14,570 bases of DNA from Ascidiaceihabitans sp023955215 (GCA_943788345.1 CALSPX010000010.1:1-14570); one strand, 5' to 3'; positions 6,467 to 14,505 are shown, numbered from the stretch's first letter. The notes: generated by a model not told the origin, from the sequence alone. Translations and numbers: made by a program.

Positions 6467-7383
6467 GCCGGTTTCATCCCCATTTGGCGCAGCGTACCGC
6501 GTTCGATCATGCCAATGATGCCTACCAAAGCAGCCGCAGTAATCGCTGCGGCAAACAACGCGGCCCATGACAAGATCGGTTGGCCATATTGATCACCAAC
6601 CAACATACGTGCGCCAAAGCCCGCCTTGGCACCAGTAGGCAGTTCGGCCACGATTGTACCGATCAGGGAGGCAGAAATGCCAATCTTGAGGGACGCGAAA
6701 AGATATGGGGTTGAGGCGGGTAAGCGTAACTTCCAAAAGCCTTGAGAATTGCTGGAATGATAGGTGCGTAACAGATCAAGCTGCATACCTTCCGGGCTGC
6801 GTAGCCCTTTGACCATGCCAACGACCACGGGAAAGAAGGACAGATAGGCAGCGATCACGGCCTTGGGCAATATGCCCTGTATCCCTGCGGCCCCCATGAC
6901 AACGATAATCATTGGCGCAAGAGCAAGGATAGGTATGGTCTGGCTGACAATAGCCCAAGGCATGACAGACCGATCCATCACACGGCTAAAGACAATTCCG
7001 ACAGCCAGCATAATCCCCAACAACGTGCCAATCGCAAACCCCAGCAACGTCGGTGCCAGTGTCACCCAGCCATGATAGACAAGGCTTCGTTTAGACGTGA
7101 TTTTCTTGTCGATGACCGTGTCATACAACTCGATCGCGATTTGATGTGGTGACGGCAATCGGGGGCGTATATTCACATAAGTGAGTGGGATCAGGTGGCT
7201 ATTGCGGACCGCCAAACCAAGGCCTGAAAAGTCTTGGCGCGCGATTGGCGTATCGGGCGAAACAACCAAACCGTCGCGCTGGGCCTGATCAGCCGTCAGA
7301 TGCATGTTCATCGGGACGACCGCGATGATCCAGATCAGTAAAACTGCTGCAACCACTGTGACGACTGGAAAAAAGGACTTCAC
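6463..7383 (-). CDS. ABC transporter permease, SsuC/ThiX-like (first permease)
   Basis: This 306-residue permease has an N-terminal membrane anchor (about 4-24), a hydrophilic periplasmic stretch of roughly 80 residues containing RPRLPSPHQIAIELYDTV, and then the usual permease core with the EAA loop LLRTYHSSNSQGFWKLRLPA. The second permease lacks such a long periplasmic stretch, so the pair is asymmetric. Two starts are possible: a TTG at 7389 overlapping the ATPase stop, and a GTG at 7383. I prefer the GTG because AGGG lies 6 bases before it; the difference is two residues. The gene overlaps the next permease by four bases. Uptake of a pyrimidine-type substrate is inferred from the operon. 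Confidence 0.86.
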   Translation of the reverse strand: MKSFFPVVTVVAAVLLIWIIAVVPMNMHLTADQAQRDGLVVSPDTPIARQDFSGLGLAVRNSHLIPLTYVNIRPRLPSPHQIAIELYDTVIDKKITSKRSLVYHGWVTLAPTLLGFAIGTLLGIMLAVGIVFSRVMDRSVMPWAIVSQTIPILALAPMIIVVMGAAGIQGILPKAVIAAYLSFFPVVVGMVKGLRSPEGMQLDLLRTYHSSNSQGFWKLRLPASTPYLFASLKIGISASLIGTIVAELPTGAKAGFGARMLVGDQYGQPILSWAALFAAAITAAALVGIIGMIERGTLRQMGMKPA

Positions 7384-7385
7384 AA

Positions 7386-8231
7386 TCAACCCTGCCCATG
7401 ACCGGCATGCAGGCCGTCGCGTACACGGTTTGCAATGGCAATAAATTCAGCGCTGTCGCGAATGGAAAGCGGACGATCGCGTGGCAGTGGGCTTTCTATT
7501 ACATCAGAAATTCGCCCAGGGCGCGGACTCATCACAACGATCTTCGTTGAGAGATAGACCGCTTCAGGGATCGAGTGGGTGACAAACGCGATTGTCTTTT
7601 CGGTGCGTGCCCAAAGCTGTAAAAGTTGCTCATTCAAGTGATCGCGCACGATTTCGTCCAACGCGCCAAAGGGTTCGTCCATCAAAAGGATGTCTGCATC
7701 AAACGCCAATGCGCGTGCAATGCTTGCACGTTGTTGCATTCCCCCAGACAATTGCCATGGAAATTTCTTTTCAAAGCCTTCAAGATCAACCAGATTGAGA
7801 ACCCGTTTGATACGCTCGCCCATCTCCGCTTTTGAAAAACCCATTATTTCAAGGGGCAGTCGGATGTTTCCGCCAATCGTACGCCAAGGATAAAGACCAG
7901 CGGCTTGGAACACATATCCATACGCCCGCGCGCGGCGGGCATCATCAGGCGTCATGCTATTGACCGAAAGCGCTCCGGATGTCGGAGTTTCAAGCCCCGC
8001 GATACAACGCAAGAATGTCGTCTTACCACAGCCTGAGGGCCCAATGAAGCTAACGAAATCCCCCTTGTTTACCTCAAGATTGACGTCTTTCAGCGCATGA
8101 ACTGGACCATCGTTGGTCTGGAAGGTCAGGTCTAAGTTTGACGCGCGGATCACCAATGGCGAGAGACCATCGGCATCTTGGGTGGGCGTGATTGATGGGG
8201 TCAGGCTCTGCAATTTAGGTCTCTCGTACAT
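7386..8231 (-). CDS. ABC transporter ATPase, SsuB/TauB/ThiZ-like
   Basis: This 281-residue ATPase energises the two permeases. Its motifs are Walker A GPSGCGKT at 64-71, Q-loop Gln109, signature LSGGMQQR at 161-168, Walker B ILLMDEP at 181-187, D-loop GALD and switch His219 (THS). The MDEPFGALDE block is typical of nitrate/sulfonate/taurine/ThiZ-type importers. About 25 extra residues at the N terminus precede the ABC fold. The ATG at 8231 lacks an obvious ribosome-binding site, so a TTG six codons further in is a weaker alternative. It follows dihydropyrimidinase after 74 bases and is tightly linked to the first permease. Family assignment is firm, substrate is not. Confidence 0.9.
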   Translation of the reverse strand: MYERPKLQSLTPSITPTQDADGLSPLVIRASNLDLTFQTNDGPVHALKDVNLEVNKGDFVSFIGPSGCGKTTFLRCIAGLETPTSGALSVNSMTPDDARRARAYGYVFQAAGLYPWRTIGGNIRLPLEIMGFSKAEMGERIKRVLNLVDLEGFEKKFPWQLSGGMQQRASIARALAFDADILLMDEPFGALDEIVRDHLNEQLLQLWARTEKTIAFVTHSIPEAVYLSTKIVVMSPRPGRISDVIESPLPRDRPLSIRDSAEFIAIANRVRDGLHAGHGQG

Positions 8232-8264
8232 TATTCAATTGATCGGTCTTAGGCGGTAAGTATA

Positions 8265-8297
8265 GCGAACAGTTCGCGTTTCCTGAGTGTGCAGGAA
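8265..8297. repeat. Two small inverted repeats between hydA and the ATPase gene
   Basis: GCGAAC-A-GTTCGC (8265-8277; the one-base loop makes a duplex site more likely than a hairpin) and TTCCTG-6-CAGGAA (8280-8297) lie back to back in the 74-base gap. No U-tract follows on the minus strand, so they are not a clear terminator. They could be an mRNA processing or attenuation element that separates enzyme from transporter expression, or a protein-binding site. Confidence 0.35.
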
Positions 8298-8305
8298 TGC
8301 GCGGG

Positions 8306-9760
8306 TTACACCCCGCTGGCCGGAATACCCGTGCGTTTAACAGGGGTGGGCGCGGTCAGTTCTTTCCATGAGGAAAGCGCTTTGTTCGTGGCGGTATTGC
8401 CTTCGCGCTTTACGAATTTTCCGTGGCCCTCTTGGGTTCGGACTTCGCCATCAAACACGGCAACCTGACCACGCGTTAGCGTAAAGCGCGGGAGGCCTTT
8501 AACCTTTTTGCCTTCAAAAACATTGTAGTCGATGGCCGACTGCTGCGTGCCCGCGGTAATCGTTTTTTCCTTTTCAGGATCCCAAACAACGATATCAGCA
8601 TCAGCGCCCACAAGGATCGCGCCTTTCTTGGGGTAACAATTCAAAATCTTGGCAATATTCGTTGACGTCACCGCAACAAATTCGTTTGGCGTTAGGCGCC
8701 CGGTTGCGACCCCATGGGTCCAAAGCATTGGCATCCGATCCTCAAGTCCACCAGTGCCGTTCGGGATCTTGGTAAAGTCGCCTATGCCAAACCGCTTTTG
8801 TTCGGTTGAGAATGCACAATGGTCGGTGGCGACGACACTAAGTGACCCCGATTGTAGGCCTGCCCAAAGACTATCTTGGTGCTGCTTGTTGCGGAACGGT
8901 GGCGACATGACGCGGCGGGCGGCATGGTCCCAATCCTTGTTGAAATATTCGCTTTCATCCAATGTAAGGTGCTGGATCAAAGGCTCGCCCCAGACACGTT
9001 TGCCTTGCTGGCGGGCGCGGCGGATGGCCTCGTGAGATTCCTCGCAAGAGGTGTGAACAACATACAGCGGCACGCCAGCCATATCGGCGATCATAATTGC
9101 GCGATTGGTGGCTTCGCCTTCAACCTGTGGCGGGCGCGAATAGGCGTGGGCTTCGGGGCCCGTATTGCCCGCAGCAAGCAGCTTGGCTGATAGCTCAGCA
9201 ACAACGTCACCATTTTCGGCATGAACCATCGCAATTCCGCCCAGTTCGGACAGGCGATTAAAGCTGGCAAAAAGTTCGTCGTCGTTCACCATCAACGCGC
9301 CTTTGTAGGCCAAGAAATGTTTGAATGTGTTGATGCCGCGCTCTTTAATCACAGATTCCATCTCGTCGAACACTTGTTCGCCCCACCACGTCACCGCCAT
9401 GTGAAACGAATAATCGCAATTCGCGCGGGTTGATTTGTTGTCCCACATTTTTAGGGCGTCATGCAGCCCCTGTCCGGGACTTGGGAGCGCGAAATCAACG
9501 ACCATCGTCGTGCCGCCAGCAAGGGCAGCACGGGTTCCGCTTTCGAAATCATCGGTGGAATATGTGCCCATGAACGGCATCTCAAGGTGCGTGTGGGGAT
9601 CAATGCCGCCAGGCATCACATAACAGTCCGTTGCATCCAATTGTTTGTCGCCGGACAGGTTTTTGCCAATCTCGATGATCTTGCCATCTTGGATCAAAAC
9701 GTCAGCTTTGTACGTCAAATCATGGGTGATGATAGTTCCGTTTTTAATGACAGTGGTCAT
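8306..9760 (-). CDS. hydA: Dihydropyrimidinase (D-hydantoinase)
   Basis: This 484-residue cytosolic amidohydrolase opens the ring of 5,6-dihydrouracil or dihydrothymine to N-carbamoyl-beta-alanine or N-carbamoyl-beta-aminoisobutyrate, the second step of reductive pyrimidine breakdown. The binuclear-zinc ligands are all visible when aligned to characterised hydantoinases: His56 and His58 (DPHTHLEMPF), Lys147 as the carbamylated lysine (NTFKHFLAYKG), His180 (MVHAENGD), His236 (VVHTSCEE) and Asp313 (VATDHCAF). Tyr152 is the expected substrate-contact tyrosine. Length is normal for the family and the C terminus is complete. AGGGAG lies 6 bases before the ATG. The gene starts 34 bases after the amidohydrolase gene and is followed by the transporter, so enzyme and uptake functions share an operon. 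Neighbouring preTA makes dihydropyrimidinase more likely than an allantoinase or a purely hydantoin-directed enzyme. Confidence 0.94.
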   Translation of the reverse strand: MTTVIKNGTIITHDLTYKADVLIQDGKIIEIGKNLSGDKQLDATDCYVMPGGIDPHTHLEMPFMGTYSTDDFESGTRAALAGGTTMVVDFALPSPGQGLHDALKMWDNKSTRANCDYSFHMAVTWWGEQVFDEMESVIKERGINTFKHFLAYKGALMVNDDELFASFNRLSELGGIAMVHAENGDVVAELSAKLLAAGNTGPEAHAYSRPPQVEGEATNRAIMIADMAGVPLYVVHTSCEESHEAIRRARQQGKRVWGEPLIQHLTLDESEYFNKDWDHAARRVMSPPFRNKQHQDSLWAGLQSGSLSVVATDHCAFSTEQKRFGIGDFTKIPNGTGGLEDRMPMLWTHGVATGRLTPNEFVAVTSTNIAKILNCYPKKGAILVGADADIVVWDPEKEKTITAGTQQSAIDYNVFEGKKVKGLPRFTLTRGQVAVFDGEVRTQEGHGKFVKREGNTATNKALSSWKELTAPTPVKRTGIPASGV

Positions 9761-9794
9761 GGCGGTCTCCCTGCGTATTTCGATTGTTCGGCGC

Positions 9795-11045
9795 TTAGGC
9801 CACTATGATTGCGGTTTCGAGAACGGCATGCAGCAATACATCTGTTCCTGACGCGGCCCATTCAGGGCTGATTTCTTCGGCTTCGTTATGGCTTAGCCCA
9901 TCGACGCACGGGCACATGATCATCGCGGTTGGGGCAATGCGGTTGATCCAACAGGCGTCGTGACCGGCACCAGAAATCAAATTCATATGACTATAGCCAA
10001 GCCGCTCAGCGGCGGCGCGCACTGCACCAACACATGCTTCATCAAAGGCGACAGGGTCAAACCCACCAACCTTTTCAAACTCGATTTCCATCTCCATTGC
10101 GTCACAAATATCTTGGGCTTGTGTGCGCAGTTGCGCTTCCATGTCTTGAATGACCTCCAATTCAGGGGAACGGAAATCAACAGTAAAGACGACCTTGCCC
10201 GGTATCACATTGCGTGAATTTGGATGAACATCGATATGGCCAGCGGCGCCAACTGCATGGGGCGCATGTGACATGGCGATAACATCCACCTTGTCCAGAA
10301 TACGCGCCATGGCCAATCCTGCGTTTTTGCGCATCGGCATTGGTGTAGAACCCGTATGCGCGTCCTTGCCAGTGATCGTAATCTGGGTCCACGAAAGACC
10401 CTGACCATGTGTCACAACGCCGATTTGTTTGTTTTCGGCCTCAAGGATCGGCCCTTGTTCAATATGTAATTCAAAAAAGGCGTGCATTTTCCGTGCACCA
10501 ACGTCTTCATCGCCACGCCATCCAATGCGGGCCAATTCATCGCCAAATTTCTTGCCATCAGCATCTGTGCGATCATAGGCCCAGTCTTGCGTATGCAAGC
10601 CTGCAAAAACGCCAGACGATAGCATCGCTGGAGCATAGCGCGTGCCCTCTTCATTGGTCCAGTTCGTGACAACAATTGGATGTTTGGCTTTGATGCCCAG
10701 GTCATTCATTGTGCGCAAGATTTCTAATCCGCTCAGCACACCCAGAACGCCATCATATTTGCCACCTGTGGGCTGCGTATCCAGATGTGATCCGACGTAA
10801 ACGGGCAGGGCGTCGGGGTCTGTCCCGTCGCGCTGGGCGAACATATTGCCCATTTGATCAAGGCCCATTGAGCATCCCGCGGCCTCGCACCAATTTTGGA
10901 ACAGGTGGCGGCCTTCACTGTCTTCATCAGTTAACGTTTGGCGATTGTTGCCACCGGCAATGCCGGGTCCAACCTTGGCCATTTCCATCAGGCTGTCCCA
11001 AAGACGTTCGCTGTTGATCTTTAAGTTTTCACCAATGGCAGCCAT
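9795..11045 (-). CDS. hydC: N-carbamoyl-beta-alanine amidohydrolase (beta-ureidopropionase, M20-type)
   Basis: This 416-residue enzyme of the Zn-dependent M20/carbamoylase family hydrolyses N-carbamoyl-beta-alanine to beta-alanine, CO2 and ammonia, the third step of the pathway. Metal ligands are recognisable: His87 (GSHLDTQPTGGKYDG), Asp98, Glu133 (NEEGTRY), His194 (HIEQGPILE) and His386 (GLSHNEAE). The GAGHDA segment (359-364) and the substrate-carboxylate Arg292 (VDFRSPE) are present. Dimerisation-domain residues lie at about 210-330. GAGGG lies 8 bases before the ATG. It is the first gene of the minus-strand operon, divergent from rutR across a RutR-like site. Related enzymes act on N-carbamoyl-L-amino acids, ureidoglycolate or allantoate; the pairing with dihydropyrimidinase and PreTA favours carbamoyl-beta-alanine. 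The symbol is used by analogy (also called pydC or hyuC). Confidence 0.88.
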   Translation of the reverse strand: MAAIGENLKINSERLWDSLMEMAKVGPGIAGGNNRQTLTDEDSEGRHLFQNWCEAAGCSMGLDQMGNMFAQRDGTDPDALPVYVGSHLDTQPTGGKYDGVLGVLSGLEILRTMNDLGIKAKHPIVVTNWTNEEGTRYAPAMLSSGVFAGLHTQDWAYDRTDADGKKFGDELARIGWRGDEDVGARKMHAFFELHIEQGPILEAENKQIGVVTHGQGLSWTQITITGKDAHTGSTPMPMRKNAGLAMARILDKVDVIAMSHAPHAVGAAGHIDVHPNSRNVIPGKVVFTVDFRSPELEVIQDMEAQLRTQAQDICDAMEMEIEFEKVGGFDPVAFDEACVGAVRAAAERLGYSHMNLISGAGHDACWINRIAPTAMIMCPCVDGLSHNEAEEISPEWAASGTDVLLHAVLETAIIVA

Positions 11046-11084
11046 GCGCAGAGCCCTCGCTTCGTTCGTTTATTTGGCCATGTT

Positions 11085-11100
11085 TTGACCAACTGGTAAA
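11085..11100. promoter_or_regulatory. Putative RutR operator between hydC and rutR
   Basis: TTGACCAACTGGTAAA matches the known E. coli RutR consensus TTGACCANNTGGTCAA at 13 of 14 defined positions. It lies 40 bases before the hydC start and upstream of rutR, so one site could control both directions. Its TTGACC can also serve as the -35 of a plus-strand promoter (17-bp spacer, then TAGCAG at 11108-11113), which would make rutR autoregulated. The operator match is strong; the promoter is weak. Confidence 0.82.
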
Positions 11101-11221
11101 ATCACGCTAGCAGAGGTTCGACATGAGTCAAGGAATTGCTTGCCCAAAATTCCTGACTGATCGCAAAGGCGGATGTTCTTTACTGTTTGCTCGCCACTGT
11201 TTTCCGTGGGATGATGAGTTT

Positions 11222-11824
11222 ATGAGCAAACCTGAAACACCGATCCAAAAGAAAAACCGATCTGCAATCATGAATGCGGGTCTTGAAGTGTTTTCTAAGT
11301 TTGGGTTTCGTGGGTCAACTCTGGACCAAATTGCGTTGGAATCTGGTCTCTCAAAACCGAACATATTGTATTATTTCAAATCGAAAGAGGTGATTTATAC
11401 AACGTTGCTCGGAGAACTTTTGACCGATTGGCTCAAGCCCGTCCGCGATATTGATCCAGATGGTGATCCCATCGCAGAGATATTGGGATATGCCGCGCAT
11501 AAGATGGAAATGAGCCAGAATTATCCACGCCAAAGCCGTCTTTATGCCAATGAAATCATTCAGGGTGCGCCGCGTATCAGCAATGTCTTAACAAGCGAAT
11601 TGCACGAAGTTGTCGATAAGTTTGCTCAGCTGATAAAGTCATGGTCGAAAAAGGGACTTATCCGCGACGTCGATCCGCATCACCTTATTTTCTCGATCTG
11701 GGCTATGACACAGCACTATGCCGATTTCGACTTTCAGGTGCGTGCGGTACTGGGGCATGATGACCCGTTTCCGAAGGGCGAAAAACACGTCGAAGACATG
11801 TTGCGTCAGATGCTGACGGTCTAA
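11222..11824 (+). CDS. rutR: RutR, TetR-family pyrimidine-responsive regulator
   Basis: This 200-residue TetR-family protein has an N-terminal helix-turn-helix (about 10-57: AIMNAGLEVFSKFGFRGSTL, then GLSKPNILYYFKSKE) and a ligand domain that closely resembles E. coli RutR. Examples are YPRQSRLYANEIIQGAP and the C-terminal DPHHLIFSIWAMTQHYADF. In E. coli RutR binds uracil and thymine, which release it from DNA. The plus strand stays open upstream to an ATG at 11123, adding 33 residues with three cysteines. I prefer the ATG at 11222 because it leaves ten residues before the HTH, near the normal RutR length, though its ribosome-binding site is poor. The gene is divergent from hydC and convergent with preA. 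It likely represses both pyrimidine operons until pyrimidines are present; that is inferred from the operator-like sites. Confidence 0.9.
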   Translation: MSKPETPIQKKNRSAIMNAGLEVFSKFGFRGSTLDQIALESGLSKPNILYYFKSKEVIYTTLLGELLTDWLKPVRDIDPDGDPIAEILGYAAHKMEMSQNYPRQSRLYANEIIQGAPRISNVLTSELHEVVDKFAQLIKSWSKKGLIRDVDPHHLIFSIWAMTQHYADFDFQVRAVLGHDDPFPKGEKHVEDMLRQMLTV

Positions 11825-11857
11825 AAAACAGGGCGCGCCGCGATAGGCAGCACGCCC
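11823..11857 (-). terminator. Rho-independent terminator after preA
   Basis: A GC-rich hairpin (GGGCG at 11831-11835 with CGCCC at 11853-11857, extended by GC pairs past one mismatch) is followed on the minus strand by TGTTTTTT (11830-11823). It begins a few bases after the preA stop and ends preTA transcription. The rutR stop codon (11822-11824) overlaps the T-tract. On the plus strand there is no U-tract after the stem, so it serves only preA. Confidence 0.8.
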
Positions 11858-11863
11858 CTAAAG

Positions 11864-13168
11864 TCATTCGGCGGCAACCGCACCGGGGTTGTTAGGATGG
11901 GTGGTCCAATTTGCGTAATCATCCACAACTGTCTTGCCCGTGCGGGCATCAACAGTACCTGGTTTTTGCTCCACCATGGTTATGCAGTTTTCGACTGGGC
12001 AGACTTCAACACAAAGGTTGCAGGCCACACATTCAGCATCAATGACGGTGAATGTCCGGTCGCTCGACATTGCAATTGCTTGGTGTGATGTATCTTCACA
12101 AGCGGCATAGCAACGGCCGCAGCTGATGCAATCGTCTTGATTGATTTCAGCTTTTGCAACGTAGTTTAGGTTCAAATACTGCCAGTCAGTTGTGTTTGGT
12201 ATGGCAGCGCCCATGAAATCTTGGATCGATGTGTGCCCCTTTTCATCCATCCACTGCGATAGCCCACTGATCATTTCTTGGACCACTTTAAATCCATAGG
12301 TCATGGCCGCTGTACACACTTGGACATTGCCACATCCCAACGTGATAAACTCCGCAGCGTCACGCCATGTGGTTACACCGCCAATTCCTGAAATCGGCAA
12401 GCCAGCCGTATCAGGTGCGCGCGCAATTTCAGACACCATCGACATCGCGATTGGTTTGACCGCAGGGCCGCAATAACCGCCGTGGGTGCCTTTGCCGTCG
12501 ATCGAAGGTTCAGGGCTCATTGAGTCAAGATTGACTGAGACAATGGAGTTGATGGTGTTGATCAGCGATACCGCATCGGCCCCACCGCGCTTGGCGGCGG
12601 CGGCTGGCAAACGCACGTCAGTGATGTTTGGCGTCAATTTCACGATGACGGGTTTCGAATAATATTGCTTGCACCAGCGCGTCACCATTTCGATGTATTC
12701 AGGAACCTGACCAACCGCGGCTCCCATGCCGCGTTCGGACATGCCGTGCGGGCAGCCAAAGTTAAGCTCTATACCGTCGGCTCCTGTGGCTTCAACCTTG
12801 GGCAAGATGTCTTTCCACGCCTGTTCTTCACACGGAACCATGATCGATACGATAACTGCGCGATCGGGGTAGTCCTTTTTCACACGGGTGATTTCTTCAA
12901 GATTGATCTCAAGCGAGCGATCGGTGATCAGTTCGATGTTATTCAGGCCAAGGACACGCCGATCCGCGCCGTGGATCACGCCGTAGCGTGGGCCATTCAC
13001 GTTAACGACGGGCGGGCCTTCTGCACCAAGGGTTTTCCAGACAACGCCACCCCAACCGGCCTCGAATGCGCGGCGGACGTTATATTCTTTGTCTGTAGGT
13101 GGGGCAGATGCCAACCAGAATGGGTTAGGGCTTTTGATGCCAAGAAATTCTGTTGTTAAGTCGGCCAT
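11864..13168 (-). CDS. preA: Dihydropyrimidine dehydrogenase subunit PreA
   Basis: This 434-residue catalytic subunit reduces uracil or thymine to the 5,6-dihydro form. Residues 1-320 form the FMN-binding TIM barrel related to class 1/2 dihydroorotate dehydrogenases. ELNFGCPHGMSERGMG (134-149) contains Cys139, matching the catalytic cysteine of mammalian enzyme (Cys671 in the pig protein, SCPHGM). KLTPN (177-181) and GIGGV (261-265) are flavin/substrate-contact segments. The C terminus holds two 4Fe-4S clusters: C347, C350, C353, C357 and C380, C383, C386, C390. Electrons arrive from PreT. The ATG shares one base with the preT stop (TAATG), indicating stoichiometric expression. Together the two polypeptides equal the single-chain eukaryotic enzyme split in two. 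Confidence 0.95.
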   Translation of the reverse strand: MADLTTEFLGIKSPNPFWLASAPPTDKEYNVRRAFEAGWGGVVWKTLGAEGPPVVNVNGPRYGVIHGADRRVLGLNNIELITDRSLEINLEEITRVKKDYPDRAVIVSIMVPCEEQAWKDILPKVEATGADGIELNFGCPHGMSERGMGAAVGQVPEYIEMVTRWCKQYYSKPVIVKLTPNITDVRLPAAAAKRGGADAVSLINTINSIVSVNLDSMSPEPSIDGKGTHGGYCGPAVKPIAMSMVSEIARAPDTAGLPISGIGGVTTWRDAAEFITLGCGNVQVCTAAMTYGFKVVQEMISGLSQWMDEKGHTSIQDFMGAAIPNTTDWQYLNLNYVAKAEINQDDCISCGRCYAACEDTSHQAIAMSSDRTFTVIDAECVACNLCVEVCPVENCITMVEQKPGTVDARTGKTVVDDYANWTTHPNNPGAVAAE

Positions 13169-14505
13169 TATTCTACGCCTCCCATCAAAGTTGCATGAAT
13201 ATCCATTGCGGCGTCGCGGCCCTCGGCCACTGCCGTCACCGTAAGATCATTCCCGCCAGAGGCACAATCGCCCCCCGCCCAAACCTTAGAACGGTTGGTG
13301 CGACCTCTCTCTGATACGGCAATTTTACCGCCCTCAAGGACCAAGCCACCATCGGTTGTCAAAGTTTGCCCAATGGCACTGAACACCTGATCTGCATTCA
13401 GGGACAATGTCTCACCCGTGCCAGCCAGCTTTCCGTTTGTCACGGCAGTATATTCCAACTCAATTTGTGTGGACGCACCGTCATTAAGCACGGCTTTGGG
13501 TTGGACGTTGAACAACAATTGAACACCATGCGACGCTGCAAGGTCTTGTTCGTAGCGGCTTGCGCTCATGGCTTCGCGGCCACGGCGATAGGCGATTGTC
13601 ACGTTCTGGGCTCCCAGCAGTTTTGACTGCACCGCTGCGTCAACGGCTGTCATACCACCACCGATCACAACAACATTGCGCCCCACGGGTAGGGTCGCCA
13701 AATCATCAGTCTGGCGCAGTAACTCGATGAATTCGACCGCATCAATGACACTGTCGTTTTCACCGCCGTCAATGCCAAGCGCATTAACACCACCTAAACC
13801 AACGCTCAGGAACACCGCATCAAAATCGCGCGCCAAATCATCAAGGCTTAGGGCGTCGCCCAGTGCTTTGCCGTTTTCCAGCGTAATTCCACCAATGGCC
13901 AGCAACCAATCGACCTCTTTAGCAGCAAAATCGTTTGTCGATTTGTAGGCTGCAATTCCATATTCGTTAAGGCCACCCGCCTTTGGCCGTGCATCATACA
14001 GCGCCACATTATGGCCTAGCATCGCCAAACGATGTGCGCAGGAAAGGCCCGCAGGACCGGCGCCAACCACAGCGACCGTCTTGCCGGTCGCGTCTGCGCG
14101 TTCAAACGGGTGTACGCCTTTCGCCATCAGCGTATCAGTGGCATGACGCTGCAAACGGCCAATCTCGACGGGTTTTCCCTCGGCCACCTCACGTACACAG
14201 GCTTGCTCGCATAATTCTTCTGTCGGACAAACGCGGGCGCACATGCCGCCTAAAATGTTCATATCAAAAATTGTTGTTGCAGCGGCTTCTGGTGTGCCTG
14301 TGCTGATTTGGCGAATGAACAGGGGGATATCAATGTCTGTCGGACACGCCGTGACGCAGGGTGCATCGTGACAGAAATAACAGCGATCTGAGGCGACTGC
14401 GGCCTCATGGGGCTGAAGCGGCGCATGAAGGTCGCCAAAGTTTTCTCTCAGACTATCATCGTTAAGACGGCGCGCAGTAACGCCTGGGGTCATTTGGCTA
14501 TTCAT
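13168..14505 (-). CDS. preT: Dihydropyrimidine dehydrogenase subunit PreT
   Basis: This 445-residue NAD(P)H-oxidising partner of PreA is related to the glutamate synthase small subunit. With the ATG at 14505 (GGAG 5 bases upstream, preferred to a TTG at 14523), the N-terminal iron-sulfur domain has C42, C45, C50, C54 and C93, C99, C103. These match the mammalian spacing exactly, including Gln119 at the place of the unusual glutamine ligand of one cluster. The FAD fingerprint is GAGPAG (148-153), the nucleotide fingerprint GGGMTAVD (282-289), and the C-terminal FAD motif is WAGGDCASGG (409-418). It takes electrons from NADH or NADPH through FAD and passes them to PreA via the clusters. Pyridine nucleotide preference cannot be told from what I see. 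Confidence 0.94.
   Translation of the reverse strand: MNSQMTPGVTARRLNDDSLRENFGDLHAPLQPHEAAVASDRCYFCHDAPCVTACPTDIDIPLFIRQISTGTPEAAATTIFDMNILGGMCARVCPTEELCEQACVREVAEGKPVEIGRLQRHATDTLMAKGVHPFERADATGKTVAVVGAGPAGLSCAHRLAMLGHNVALYDARPKAGGLNEYGIAAYKSTNDFAAKEVDWLLAIGGITLENGKALGDALSLDDLARDFDAVFLSVGLGGVNALGIDGGENDSVIDAVEFIELLRQTDDLATLPVGRNVVVIGGGMTAVDAAVQSKLLGAQNVTIAYRRGREAMSASRYEQDLAASHGVQLLFNVQPKAVLNDGASTQIELEYTAVTNGKLAGTGETLSLNADQVFSAIGQTLTTDGGLVLEGGKIAVSERGRTNRSKVWAGGDCASGGNDLTVTAVAEGRDAAMDIHATLMGGVE

Noticed and set aside
6467..6568. 34-residue extension of the second permease
   Set aside because: It overlaps the first permease gene; the ATGA overlap at 6463-6466 gives a standard start at a hydrophobic helix.
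8232..8305. TPP riboswitch that would mark the transporter as a thiamine-precursor importer
   Set aside because: No conserved TPP-riboswitch element is seen before the ATPase gene, and the transporter is downstream of catabolic genes in the same direction.
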